Part shown: in pieces, positions 11,465 to 22,824 of the stretch
Numbering within the stretch: position 1 is the first letter of the stretch
How the letters are laid out: each line of letters starts with the position of its first letter
NCBI GenBank assembly: GCA_020740775.1
Contig: JAHEWK010000001.1
Location: 992,001-1,056,000, forward strand
Direction of reading: 5' to 3'
Length of the DNA stretch: 64,000 nt
DNA from: Ilyonectria destructans
Lineage: Eukaryota > Ascomycota > Sordariomycetes > Hypocreales > Nectriaceae
Program-made: the position numbers and the translations under genes
Notes under the pieces: generated by a model
What the model was told of the DNA's origin: nothing
The model's database searches: none
Seen by the model: only the letters and a program-made list of their open reading frames with translations

Positions 11465-12625
11465 ACAGCTCTCATAGCAGGCAGGTAAGTCAGTCAGTAA
11501 TCTATCCGCCCGATACCTAGCTAACAGCCCAACCAGCAGGAACAGCTCTGTCTACAGCGCTGGCCATAGTCGTAGCCGTAGCCGTAGCCCATCCAGCAGG
11601 CCGTCCAGGGGAGTCGTACGGAGTATCCCAATTTAGATGGCTCCGGTACGTCTGGAGCCACGCAGGGACCCTGCCGGCACGGTACTAGCAATTGGCATGG
11701 TGCCTGCGTAGTTCTAAAGGTGCCACCCCCACTATCACTTTCTACAACGGCTGTCACAATCAATGGCGCAGTGGCTTTCCGGCCTCTGCATTTCCTTTTA
11801 CCCTGATCCATTTGCCTCTGAGGTTCAAAATCACTGCCACTCTAATCCAGATCAGTGCGTGCTCGAAGCATCTCGTCCACTTGGGTGAAATTGGCAAGTC
11901 TCGGGTGCAGTTGGTGAGCCCGGGGTTTTACTGCCTTACCAAGCAACAATCTCCTGGGCCCGTTCCGGAAGATACAGTACATTAGCTCGTATCCTCCCTC
12001 TTGACTCACACTTGCCATCTGTCAGATCTCCCGTCTTCTATGAACAGGGCCTGCCCATTAGCTGCGGGCTAGTGGACCGGGCCTCCCGATAGCTTAAGAC
12101 TCTCAATGATCTGTTAGTGGCCGGCGCTTTTTTGTGGCGGAGGGTGCGACCCAACGGGGCGGGAACCGCGCCAAACCACGGATAGCAAATGCCGTAAAAT
12201 CTCAACGCATCCGGGCAATCTCCCGCTGTATGAAATGCCGGGGTGGCCAATTGCATTCTTCACATCTGTAAGTCTGGCGTAAAACTGAGGGGCGGCATTA
12301 CGCCAAGCTGCCCGGACCCGTTGAGACAGTGCCGTAGTAGAGGGACAGAACCTAGACCCATCAGATGGCTTTTGGAGACGGAGGGCGAACTGGGGGGGTC
12401 TTGTTGGTTGAAGTGGCGTAAACACCGTGAATACCGTGGTCCCCTGCCACTAATTACCAATGTGCGACATACCATGAGTCTGTGGCAATGGAACTGGGCT
12501 GCGCTACGGGACTACCGACCCCTCCCACCCGCTCCCCTTTTCATGATTCCCGTCGTCGTCTCATCGCTGGCCCAGCTGCAAGGAATCGACACGTGCCGCA
12601 CGACGTTATTCCAGCGCCGGCGGGG

Positions 12626-12711
12626 AGTTCAGTCCCTGCTTCGTTGGAGTCCTTGCTTCGTTAGAGTCCTTGCTTCGTTGGAGTTCCTGTCTCGTTGGAG
12701 TCCCTGCTGTT
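12626..12711. repeat. 17-bp tandem repeat (GTTGGAGTCCTTGCTTC)n
   Basis: About five imperfect units in tandem. They differ by single substitutions. No gene context. Confidence 0.65.
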
Positions 12712-13348
12712 CCTCCTCACACACATCACATGCCAAGAGAATATCAACGCCAGGAAACAATCTTCAGACCAACTTTCGTCCATCCCTACCCACGCCCAAC
12801 TAGCGCTTATGCTCCGGAGCCTGGTCGAAATCACCGGCCTCTAACTCAAATGGAATTGAAGCAACAGACCCAAGAGCTAACCCCTGGAGATGGCGCGCCC
12901 TGTGAAGCTGGTGGGCCTATTGACGAACGACCTCTTTGTTCTGGAAGACCGGTCAGACCGCCTCCAAGTTTCCAATTGCCCTTCAACGTCCGCTAATTCC
13001 AAGCTCCAGCCCTCATTTTGCGATCAATAACAAAATGGTTGGTTTCTTGACTTCCAGAACCGCTTGATCCATGTGCGCCATTACGGTGAGAGAGTTCTAG
13101 ATCCCGCCATCCGTCTGAAAATGGCAACCGCACGGTCTGTGCCCTTCCACAGCGGGTCATGGGCACGACAAGGACTCATCCATAGGATAGTATTCACTGG
13201 AAGCCGGCCAAACGTGGCCCTTTTTACGCTCTGGTGGTCGGCTTGTCTCTAGGTATAAGAGCCCGCCATGCCCGAAGCTTGTCTCTTCAATTCCCATCAA
13301 TACCACACACTTTTCTTACGACTAAGGTCCATCTTCAATCACATCTTT

Positions 13349-13470
13349 CCCTCACTTGGATCACATCTTGCCCTCACTTGCATCACTCCTTGTCCTCACT
13401 TGCATCACTCCTTGCCCTCACTTGCATCACTCCTTGCCCTCCCTAGATCACTTCTTGCTCTCACTTGAAT
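13349..13470. repeat. 22-bp tandem repeat just before the gene at 13496
   Basis: The unit CCCTCACTTGCATCACTCCT plus TG is repeated about five times, ending 26 bp before the likely ATG at 13496. It is pyrimidine-rich on the sense strand and probably lies in the promoter or 5' leader of that gene. Confidence 0.75.
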
Positions 13471-13495
13471 TCACGCTTTTGCTCTTGTACTCATC

Positions 13496-14360
13496 ATGCA
13501 AGCCCACCTCCCCTCCCCCTCGTCAATCCTGGCACGCGAGAAGGTACAGGCAAGGAGACGCACAACTCGACCTGTCACGGCCCAGTTACTGGACGAATTG
13601 AGTCGTTTTCTGTCGAAAGAGGAACCAGAGCGCCAGAGCTTTCTACCCGGACGATCCAACGAAAAATCACCAATGGTACCTTCCTCCGTCACCCCACATT
13701 TACGTTGTCAAAGTCTTCGCTAACTGTAAATGGCACTCAAAGATGGATTTCGCACTGCGAGTGCTTCAGATTCCGATGTCGGAGCTCACTGCAGCCTCTG
13801 ACATGCCTTGCGACAAGGCGACTATCCGCGTTGCAATCGCCGTCTGTGAGGTGCTCGCCGACGTTAAGCCCGGTTTCCGCCATGTCAAGCAGCATTTTGA
13901 AGCCTACGAGAACACTACGGGTCGAGCGCAAGCCGAATTGGCTTATACTTTGTTTTGCTGTGAGCTTGGAGACCCTAGCTTCCGGTCATCCATCCGGCCT
14001 GCGGCTATCCTGAACGCCTTTGATGTGAGCAGAATTCTGTCTGAGGTCCCCAGTCCAGGAGCTGAGGATCCATCACCTGGCGAGGCAAGCGAGGCAATTC
14101 GTGTAATGGAAGAGATGGTGGGCCGGTTCGGCATGATCGAAGACGTCCGAGTCTGGAAAAGGGACCTAGTGCGCGAATTTGGTGTCGCGGTGGGTTTGCT
14201 CCAAGACGGAAAGGTTGCCCTCCAAGATACCCAAGCAAGGCTGAAGCGTTTCCACCAATCGTCAACGGATGTCGATGACGGAGTCCAGAACATTCAGCAA
14301 GGATGTGAGAACTTGATTAGCATCCAAGGGCAGCTTAAATCCACCTTGGATAGCCTTTGA
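13496..14360 (+). CDS. Hypothetical protein, helical, unknown function
   Basis: I do not recognise this protein. The model has exon 1 at 13496-13675 and exon 2 at 13743-14360; the 67-bp intron has a GCTAAC branch point and joins KSPM to MDFALRVLQ in frame, giving 265 aa. A shorter protein starting at the ATG at 13743 is possible. Exon 1 is basic (REKVQARRRTTR). Exon 2 is mostly amphipathic helix with ATIRVAIAVCEVLADV, RVMEEMVGRFGMIEDVRV and a coiled-coil-like end (LQDTQARLKRFHQSS, NIQQGCENLISIQGQL). There is no signal peptide or membrane segment. Third-position bias and one long open frame argue that it is real. A 22-bp tandem array stands just before it. Confidence 0.6.
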
Positions 14361-15103
14361 GAGGGTTCGGGGATGACAGGCTTTTGCCAGAGTCAGTTGG
14401 AGAGCAGGCAGTTCAAGATGAAGATGGGGTTTGCCTAAATCACAAAACATCATCGTTTTCTGTTCATATCATTTTCTAGTCATTTTTTCAGGTTACTTTC
14501 GAGGCATTTCTTATCTGAACCATCCCATTTTTGTGTCCAATTTCTCCTCTTTTCTGCAACGACAGGTGTTCCGTATCTAGTGACTAAATCCAGCACGACG
14601 GTGACTGGGCCTGTGAGCTATTGCTGGCCAGGCGTGCTTAGCACTTGCAAGTAAACGTGATGTAATAAAAAGGGATATGAGTGGAAGATTTGAGCTCTAT
14701 TGAGAGGACTGGGAGCGGCGAAGAACGGCGCCGGCCGGCACTCGCCACAAAGCTGGCTAGGCGAAGGAGTGTTAGCTCTGTGAGTATGGCTGAGACAATT
14801 CTTCAACAATAGAGGTAAAGATTTTAGTTAGTGCTACTATGTGAGTTTCAGATTCACTATTTAAATCATATTACAAGCTATACTATAAGGAGTGCGCATC
14901 CTATTACTGTGGTGGTCACTTTCGTGAGGCTACAGTGAGGTATACAAGCTACGAGGAGTATCTATCTTTCCTGAGCTGTATAATGAGAATATTAGCGTAG
15001 GATGAGCTAGACTCTAGCTACTAACTAAGATAATATCTAATAGCTACTCTATAGCCTAAGGATAAATGTAAAAGTTAGTAAGATACTATTTAAATAAGAT
15101 TTC
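14361..15103. other. Intergenic, increasingly AT-rich toward the element
   Basis: From about 14810 the sequence becomes AT-rich and loses open frames, consistent with decay spreading from the neighbouring element. No gene seen. Confidence 0.45.
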
Positions 15104-16391
15104 TATTATTAAGAGGTTAGAGTGCCCTAGTGTATATATACCCAGAGGGGGGACTAAAAGCTAAATAGTGAAAAGAAAAACGCTAATAATAGAATTAATA
15201 ATATAGATTATATACTCAGTCTATTTAAAGATTAATAGTTTACTCAGATAGATTAAGATTTTTAATCTAATTAGTTACCTTTTATAATACCTTAATAAGC
15301 TGTAGTAATAGCTATATCTTAAAAAAGCTAAATCTACTGAAAAAGCTAGATTTTAAAAAGGATAAAGTTATATAATTCTAATTAATTAGAATAAATAATA
15401 TAATAAATAAATAATATAGTATTAATTAACTTATAATTAAAGAATTAATATAAAGATTTAAAAGAATTTTATTAATAGTATGAATTAATATATAGAAATT
15501 AGCTTAACTTAAGTTTTTACTAATTAATTACTTTTAATAGTAATTTTAAAACTATTATAAAATTTAAAAATAGTAATAAGAATAACAATTTTAATATTAT
15601 TATTATTAAATATAATTTTATCTTATTATAATATCTTTCTAGCTAGAAATAGTATTATTTTACTTTATTTATATTATATCTTATGCCGCTGCGTTGCCGC
15701 AGCGGCCGCAGGAACAGACAAAAGCAGATAAAAACGGAGCGCAGCACCGGCCGCTGCGACCCCGCGGAGAAATCCCCCATCGGCTCCTCTACGACCCTGA
15801 GGCAGCCGGGACCGGAAGAAGGGCAAATGCACAAGCTGCAAACCTGGACAAGGCTGGTGACGAAATCACTAGTACAGACCTGATGACAACAATGTGCCCC
15901 CTGAGGTAGCTGAGCGAAACCGCAGCGAGGTTTTTATCCTATAGCTGGATAGCTAGAAGGTTTTTCCTCTCTGAATTAGTTAGTAGGAGTTCTATAGGCC
16001 TAGATATAGGTAAAATAGCGTATACTGAATAAATAAATAAATATATTATATCTTATTTTACTTTTTATATAAAATATAGTACTTTCTATTGATTTTACCT
16101 TTTTCAAGATCTAGCTTTTCCAGCAGATCTAGCTTTTCCAGTAGATCTAGCTTTTCCAGCAGATCTAGCTTTTTCAAGATGCAGCTGTTCCTGCAGCTTA
16201 TTGAGGTATCAGAAAAGGTAACCAGTTGGACCAGAAACCTTAGTCTGTCTGAGTAAACTGTTGACCTTTAAATGGACTGGGTATATGGTCTGTATTGTTG
16301 ATACTATTGTTGGTGTTTTTTTTTTACTGTTGAGCTTCTAGTCCCCCCTCTGGGTATGTGTGTACTAGGGCACCCTGACCTCTTGATAGTA
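15104..16391. mobile_element. 1.29-kb inverted-repeat element, half RIP-decayed
   Basis: The left arm (15104-15367) and right arm (16108-16391) are inverted copies. The right arm is intact and ends CCCTGACCTCTTGATAGTA; the left arm carries the same bases with many C-to-T and G-to-A changes (for example AAGAGGTTAGAGTG for AAGAGGTCAGGGTG). The interior is AT-rich to about 15680. A GC-rich island (15684-15910) with CGCTGCGTTGCCGCAGCGG follows, then AT-rich DNA again. No transposase frame survives, so it is non-autonomous or decayed. The element begins 95 bp downstream of the F-box gene's stop and belongs to the family seen at 1045-1440. Confidence 0.8.
16114..16188. repeat. 18-bp tandem repeat within the element's right arm
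   Basis: AGATCTAGCTTTTCCAGC is present about four times with one or two substitutions. Degenerate forms are visible in the left arm and in the copy near position 1300. Confidence 0.75.
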
Positions 16392-16485
16392 CTTTCTATT
16401 TATCTTTATAACTCAATATACTGTATAGCTTTTATTTATTTATTTAATATCAAGTAAAGCTAAAGAAACTAAAAATAAATACCTA

Positions 16486-18331
16486 TTAATAATTTTGTAT
16501 CCTACGAGATATCATTCGTCTGTATCTTACTTCATCAATCTCCATAAGACAGCGGACAGTTATTAAACAATTGCGACCTACTGCAAACTCAGAATGAGAT
16601 AAAAACTCTCGAGTTATCTGGCAATTTTCCATCTGCTTTATAGCTCTATCAACCTTCTCCACGCCTGTTCCTGCGTCGCTCGGCTTGCACCACATACCAT
16701 CTCCGTTCTCGATTTTGGAACCAAGGCGGGAAGGATGTAAATAGCAATCATGGGGCGTATCCTTTCTTTGACAGAGTCGGCTGGAGTCGGCTTTATATGC
16801 CAAAAGTAATGACAAGTAATGAACTCCCAAGCCATTGTATGCGAGGGAGAAAGCTTTGGTCAATATGCAGGGACATCTGGAGTCTCCTGAGTTTTGATTC
16901 GCACCACGCTCTAGCAACGCACGAAATATCTGGTGCTCGGCTGGTGCTATCTCAATTCCGCGTTTAAAATACGAGAAGCGGCGGTAAGGCTCCATCAGGG
17001 TGGAATCAATACATGCGTGGAGTGGCGTGTGGTACGCATAATTTAAATTCTGGTACACAAGTCCGTCAGGATCGGCCTTGTGAAAAAGAAGACAGGTTAC
17101 AGCACTGGGCTGCCTGTGCTGAATAGCCGTGAGTAGGGGTCGGAAAAATGTATAACCCAGCTCATAACGCCGAATTTGATCAGGCCTCCATAATTTGTCC
17201 ACTGGTGCCTTGAGCTGCAGACAATACTCTAGAAGCCTGGTATCACCTCTCTGCGCCCCGATAAATAGAGGAAGCCAGTCGAAACGCCGACCGCACACGA
17301 GGTACAACTCGACACCCAGGGCTCGATGAAATCTCCGCGATGCGCTTGCCAGATTTTTTATATCCCGTACTGAATCGAGATGCTCAATGACAATGAGGAG
17401 TATCTCATTGGGGACCAGGGAGATTTGATCCACGACGTCTTGGCCTGCTTCATGGTTAGTCCGTTTAATGTGTAGAGAATGCCGGGTATGCCTTCTGCTT
17501 AACAGAAAAAGAATGGAATATTTGGTTTTTTTTAGCTTTACTCAATATCATCAGATAGATCAAAGCCATGCAGTATTCTCAAACAGTAGAGATAAACAGT
17601 AAGTGCTACACCCAGCACCAGTAGATACAGTAGCTGAACAATAAGGTTGTTGCACACTGGTCTTTGCCTTAAGCTTCAATTCAACCCTTCTGACTTCAAC
17701 CCTGCTGTCTGCAGACAACAGGGTCAGTCAACGACCCTATTGTCTGCAGTCAACGACCTTGAGATAGGAACCTTATTCCGAGCAATAAGATATAAGAGAG
17801 ACTGACGTCTCCCGTCGTCAAGAGACCAACTTCCCTTCCAACAATCATCCCATCTCGACAACTTTCATCATGTCGAGGGCGGATTCGGATGACTTAAACG
17901 GGTCATCATGGGCGTTGGAGATCTTGGGGCGTTCTAGAGGTCGGGTCGTGGGATTTGCAGGTTTAGACATCAAGGTTAGAATGGGTCGAAAAAGTTAGAC
18001 AGGATTCCGGCAGAAGAAGAAAAAAGCAGCTTGAAACCCAAACTTGGGCCTCGGCAACTGTGACGTGCACAACGAAAATGCAGTAAATTCAAACATTAGG
18101 TTCCCTCATCGAGGGAAAGAATGGAATATAAAGATATGTTTTTTGTGGATACTTACTTGGCGTCTGGTCAACTTCGATCCACGAGGATGGTTTATTTCTG
18201 CCCCCCGTTCCTTCTTGGGGAAGGTCAGATGCCGAGAGGACCCCCATAGCCAACCCCGACGCAAAGAATCTATCCTCAGTGGCCAACCCCTCATATTTGG
18301 AATCACCAGGCGAGTGACGACTCTCCCTCAT
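16486..18331 (-). CDS. F-box and ankyrin-repeat protein, intron carries a retroposon
   Basis: This is a predicted substrate adaptor of an SCF ubiquitin ligase. The long frame 17444-16486 has no usable ATG near the F-box. Splicing to an upstream exon solves this: exon 1 is 18331-18157 (MRESRHSPGD ... IEVDQTP), the donor is GTAAGT, and the acceptor at 17445 has a CTAAC branch point just before it. The join gives S-Q-D-V-V-D-Q in frame and a 377-aa protein. The F-box (LVPNEILLIVIEHLDS and LASASRRFHRAL) follows at about 65-110, then ankyrin-type units: LFIGAQRGDTRLLEYCL, LLTAIQHRQPSAVTCLLF, TPLHACIDST and IFRALLERGANQNS. The intron is 712 bp because the retroposon 17522-18115 lies in it; the empty intron would be 104 bp. 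Splicing across it is inferred. Confidence 0.8.
17522..18115 (-). mobile_element. Chimeric retroposon, copy 1 (in the F-box gene intron)
   Basis: A perfect 14-bp direct repeat AAAGAATGGAATAT flanks it (17508-17521 and 18116-18129), a length typical of target-primed reverse transcription. Read on the minus strand, it ends in a run of eight A followed by CC next to the duplication. The 3' part (17876 to about 17523) is about 97% identical by eye to 50275-50626; the differences are transitions plus one 4-bp indel. The 5' part (18115-17877) has no match in the second copy. On the minus strand that part looks like a pyrimidine-rich leader followed by ATG and MSKPANPTTRPLERP, hinting at a captured mRNA 5' end. 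No Pol III boxes were seen. Confidence 0.82.
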
Positions 18332-21069
18332 GGCTTGTGGTTTATATTTTTGGGCGTAATCGTGGAAACCGAAGGACCTGTTGGCTGAGTTTTGCACCTT
18401 TCGTTGTTGATTTTAGGATTTGGGTCTGCTGTGAGGCTCAGGAGATTAGAACTCAAAGGATACTCGGGCATTATTTGAGAGTCATCCCAGGTTATAAAGC
18501 CATTGTAAAACGCCCTGACCCCAGCTTGTTCCTGTACAGTTCTATATCCTACCCACGGACATCATCACTACAAAGGGTACACATCGTAAAGAAAGAATCA
18601 AAACCGTTGTATATAGAGAGCACTGTTTCACAACAATGAGCCGGGTTCTTAAAACGACAGAGCACTCGAGGAAGGTTGGTCAAAGGGATTCTATATTACA
18701 TTACGCCTGTATAACAATTCAGTCGATTTGTACGTGGGAACTAGTTCCAGTAATGCTGCAACTAGATCAAATTCAATCTAGACCCAGAAAGCTGACAATG
18801 GCTTCAAGGGGGTGGCGTGAAGGTTGAAAGGTGCTTGATTCCTTTGAAGTATCCCACACGTGGTTCTCGCTGCAGCTAGTGCATAGGCATTAGAGAACCT
18901 ACTCCGAGTTTCCTTGATTTTCGATCGCCCTGGTAATTGCTCTGTCTACATACACACCGTGTAGCTAGGAAATTGTCGGCATGTTCCAAGGATAGCCGCT
19001 ACGGTGATGGTTAAAATATTTCATGGTTGCATCCTAGCCCGACTATCCATGCTGCTCAAGTTCTTCAAAGAGACACACTATTTATAGGGATTGATACAAA
19101 GAAAAGGGTAGCGTATTGTCATGTTAACGAGACGACTGTGGAATAGCATATCTTTACTAGAGTGTGCAATGCTACGATGGCCACTCAATCCCATAGTATG
19201 AGATGAGTCGGTCCCTCCGTTAAAGAAGAGTCACTTTTGTCAGTCATGCGAGGGAATTTTGTTCTTTGTTTCTGCTTTATCAGTGCTTAATGGGACATCG
19301 TTGGGACCTATCCCAGCTCCGCCTCAGCATCTCAGCGTCAAAGACAATGGGTGTGAATTAAACCTTTGTGTTTCAAAACACTCCAATCAGAATCCTGCAT
19401 ACAGAATGACGCTATAAGTCTTGAGGGGAAGTGATCATTGCCAACACCCATTATGTAGGTCGAACAGCTTCACTGTCGCCCAAACATCTTGCGAAGAGCT
19501 CACCAGTCCGAAATAAATACTAAACGGAAGAAGCTGCCTTATTGAATCACTACAGAAAACACTTTGGTTGTTTTGATATACTAGGTAATTGAATGAAGCC
19601 ATCAATGTATCGCTTAGCACCGCTACCAGCCAGTGGACTCACCAACGACCTGGACCAACGCTGGAAGGGTTCTAGCCCCCGCGCCAGGAACAAAATTATC
19701 GAAGTTTAGGTTATGATTCTTGATTGAACACATGCTGTAGTGACTCGCTTGCGCGAGTTACGATGCCTGCAATGCAAGCAACTGCTCATATTTTGCGTGC
19801 TGGGGCCTATTATGTGCCGATTGTAACAGACACTTCTGACCCATCCAGATCGGCTGGAAGCCGGAAATACTAGGAACGGCTACGCCACTCTCAATTGAAT
19901 GATCTGGGGGGGTGATTGATTGAGTTCATAGCATTAAACCCATTGACGGAATAGTGTCCGGGGTAGAAGCCTGGAGGTGGGGAATATACCGAGTTCATAG
20001 CCAATCTCATGTGATTCTAGATCAAGATCACCATCCCTGGCATTGCCAAGACCCAGTAGCAGAACCCCTCCGCATAATTTACCACCTTTCTTCCCAAATA
20101 TCTCCAAGAAACGCGACCCCGTCCTCCCGCTTGCGATACGATCAAACACATCCCACACAACATATAATTTGAAGTCTCAGCAAAAGGCCCTCGAAGATTC
20201 CTGTAGTTGCGTGAATCTCCTCTCAGAATAAGCCATGGGAGGATGGATTCACGATTGGACGTCCATTCTCATTGAACGTAGACCATTCCAACCTTTGAAG
20301 TCATACTTCCCGGCACGGGTCAATATTCATACCTCTCTCACTCAGAAAGGTCGCGTGTTCGCTCGTAAGCCTCCATACTTGGAAAATGTTCTTCCAGGCG
20401 AGCTACTGCGTTAATATGAAAGAATTGCCGAAGGCTCAATGGTGAGCTGAGGGGAAATTAGTACACCCCCCTGGTTTTGAGGCTGATGGAGGCGGGGAAA
20501 TTCCCGACAACATACAACCCTCCGACGGTTGGGTATTCCCTTCTAAGACTGATGCAGGCGGGGAAATGCCCGATCGATCCACACATTCAGAGTGCGATAT
20601 CCCCTTTTAGGCATTGATCAACCCCACTCAGTAGATTACCAACATTACGGGGACGATTTCAGTGTCCATTATGGGCCCATGAATCCGTCGTTAGAGGGTT
20701 CCGTGATGGGAGAACACTCTGTAATACAGAATATTTATGGGTAATTTATTTCCCCCTCATTATCTATCAGAAATAACGCCAGTTGGTACAAGTGACTACG
20801 CTGAACTCCAGTCCCTTCTTTTCAAGGCTTCGATACCCAAAAGACTCCCAGTCAAACGTTTTCCAGTATCTCATGCGGGGAACCTTGTACTTGATCTGGA
20901 GAACCTTGTCTTTGCGTGACAATGTACCCCCCTGCCAAGATCTGGGGGAACTGTGGCGTAATGGCACTGACCATTAAAAGTAGCAGACCCCAAGGGTTCA
21001 ATGGCTATAAAGAAGGCCAGCCCAAAGAGAACAAGATAATCGTACCATGTGGCTACTCCTCGCTCAGAC
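18332..21069. other. 2.7-kb intergenic region, no gene seen
   Basis: Many short overlapping frames but no domain, start context or intron logic. At 20482-20506 and 20547-20572 a 24-bp motif with GGCGGGGAAAT and CCCGA occurs twice. The final few hundred bases are the likely promoter of the receptor gene. Confidence 0.45.
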
Positions 21070-22824
21070 ATGCTATTTGTAAGCATGGGAGCGACTTTAG
21101 TTCTTTTCTATCTGGTTCCCCTCTGCAGTGGCCTTACACAGGCACTGCCGGGCCTGGCTGAACTTCCCACATGTGCAGTAAGCAAAACCCTGGGATTCAC
21201 ACTGCGAATTGAGATACATTTAATGTCTCTAGCTGACTTGGAGGGTAGGTTTCAAACTTCGCTTCAGATGCTAGCCAGCCGCCTTGCTCGCTCCAAAATA
21301 CGACATGCGTCTGCAACAACACAGTATTGAAACAATGGATCACTTCAGTCTCGCAAAACTGTACGGTTGAGGAATCATTATGTGAGTGGTAATTATTTCC
21401 CCAGCGCGCCTTGCTTTCGGGCAATGCTCACGGTCTCAAGCCACACAGAAGTTAGTCAACGATCTGTGCCAGATCAACCCACGCGATAATCGATGGCAGA
21501 TGGTAGCACCAATGGCTGTGTTCATGGCTCTGGCTTGCATATTACTGGCAATGCGTATGGTGGCACGTTACCTTCAACCAACAAAGCTATGGTGGGACGA
21601 CTTTACCATCATTGCTGGATTAGTGAGCCAGCCCATTAACATATGGTCTCATTTCCTAACGACGATATCATCAGGCCATGGCAATAGCTACTACAATACT
21701 GGGAATTAAAAGTATAACACTTGATCGATTTACTCTGAGGCCTGTGTACGATTAACTAATGTGTGGACAGTTACGACGACAGGTGGCAGAGATATCTGGG
21801 CTGTCCCATTCAGTGATATTACACACTTCTTTCTGGTACTGAAGCATTACCCCTTCTGAAATTGTATTGGCTGACCCACCAGAGTTTAGTTATTCTGGAT
21901 AGCAGAGTCGGTATATACGATATCCTTGGCCACTATGAAAGTCTCCGTTTTGTTTGGGTTTCTCCGCATTTTCCCAGACAAAAGATTTCGATACATTGTA
22001 ATTGGCACCATCATCTTAACCATCCTCTGGGCAACCATATCTAGCGCGGTTTATATTTTTCAGTGTAACCCCGTAAGTTACTTTTGGACGCGCTGGAAAG
22101 GCGAAGCTTCTGGTAAATGCATTTCGTCCGACGCCATAATCTGGGTAGTCTCCATCATAGGCATTCTCACCGACGTTGCCATGTTAGTGATGCCAGTCTC
22201 GCAGCTTTACAACACCCAGATGGCCCTCCGGAAGAAAATCATTGTAACATTTATGCTTTCTGTGGGCGCTTTGTAAGTCACTCTGTTGCAAGAAATCGAG
22301 AAGTGGGAACTCCCACTGCAAATGTTATTTGATTCACTTCAAAGGCAAAGCTAACACAAGGAAAAGTGTCACCATCCTCAGTGTCATTCGACTTCGTTCT
22401 ATCAGTCTTTATGCACACTCCACAAATATCACTTGTGAGCTGTTACTCCTGAACAAGAGTAGAGTAGTTTTGCTTTGTTTAACTTACAGATGATTCCACT
22501 TCCCTTGCATTCTGGTCCGCTGCAGAAGTCAACACGAGTGTTGTATGTGCTTGTTTACCTCAGATCCGGGTGCTTCTCAGCCGATGCTTTCCCAAGGCGT
22601 TTGAGTTCTCTCGCAACGGATCAAGCCGCCCTCCAAATACACCCTTCTCCTCGCATACACCAAGGGTAATAACAGGAAGCCAGCTAGGCCAAAGATGGAA
22701 AATAAATTCCGCTCTACACACCAGCACATCACGTCAAAGTCATGGTATTTCGGGCACTGCTGGAAGTTCGGGCAGTTGTATTGAACTGGTACAGCTTGAA
22801 GAAGGGCAATCGCAGATGAACTAA
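21070..22824 (+). CDS. Pth11-like G-protein-coupled receptor with CFEM ectodomain
   Basis: This is a predicted plasma-membrane receptor of the fungal Pth11/rhodopsin-like class. Eight exons fit one frame: 21070-21177, 21249-21381, 21441-21622, 21675-21711, 21771-21835, 21890-22272, 22367-22434 and 22490-22824, giving 436 aa. A signal peptide (ATLVLFYLVPLCSGL) precedes a short, Cys-poor CFEM-like segment (LPTCA, PPCSLQNTTCVCNNT, SQNCTVEESL). The seven-TM core follows with family signatures: WWDDFTIIAGL, GGRDIWAVPFSDITHF, FWIAESVYTISLATMKVS, FLRIFPDKRFR, FQCNPVSYFWTRW and SVIRLRSISLYA. A Ser-rich cytosolic tail ends in IELVQLEEGQSQMN. All introns are GT-AG of 52-95 bp. The CFEM segment has fewer cysteines than the usual eight. 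The ligand is unknown. Confidence 0.88.

Larger units (their letters stand above)
8402..13495. other. 5-kb gene-poor region
   Basis: No open frame here has start context, splice logic or a recognisable domain. The region holds the MITE at 8707-8917, an AT-rich tract with GATTAGATAG-like runs (about 9530-9790), a run of 12 G at about 10152, and minisatellites listed separately. A 140-codon frame at 10386-10808 was considered but has no support. Confidence 0.5.

Noticed and set aside
11281..11475. Gly/Trp-rich minus-strand frame
   Set aside because: Produced by the C-rich tandem repeats on plus.
13349..13470. Regular 22-bp repeats that might suggest a CRISPR array
   Set aside because: Units are directly adjacent with no spacers, and the host is a eukaryote.
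17523..17876. Shared block as a solo LTR
   Set aside because: It does not have TG...CA ends and the flanking duplications (14 and 18 bp) are too long and variable for LTR integration; the A tail favours target-primed reverse transcription.
17523..17876. Shared block as a tRNA-derived SINE
   Set aside because: No A-box or B-box Pol III promoter could be read in the 5' part of either copy.
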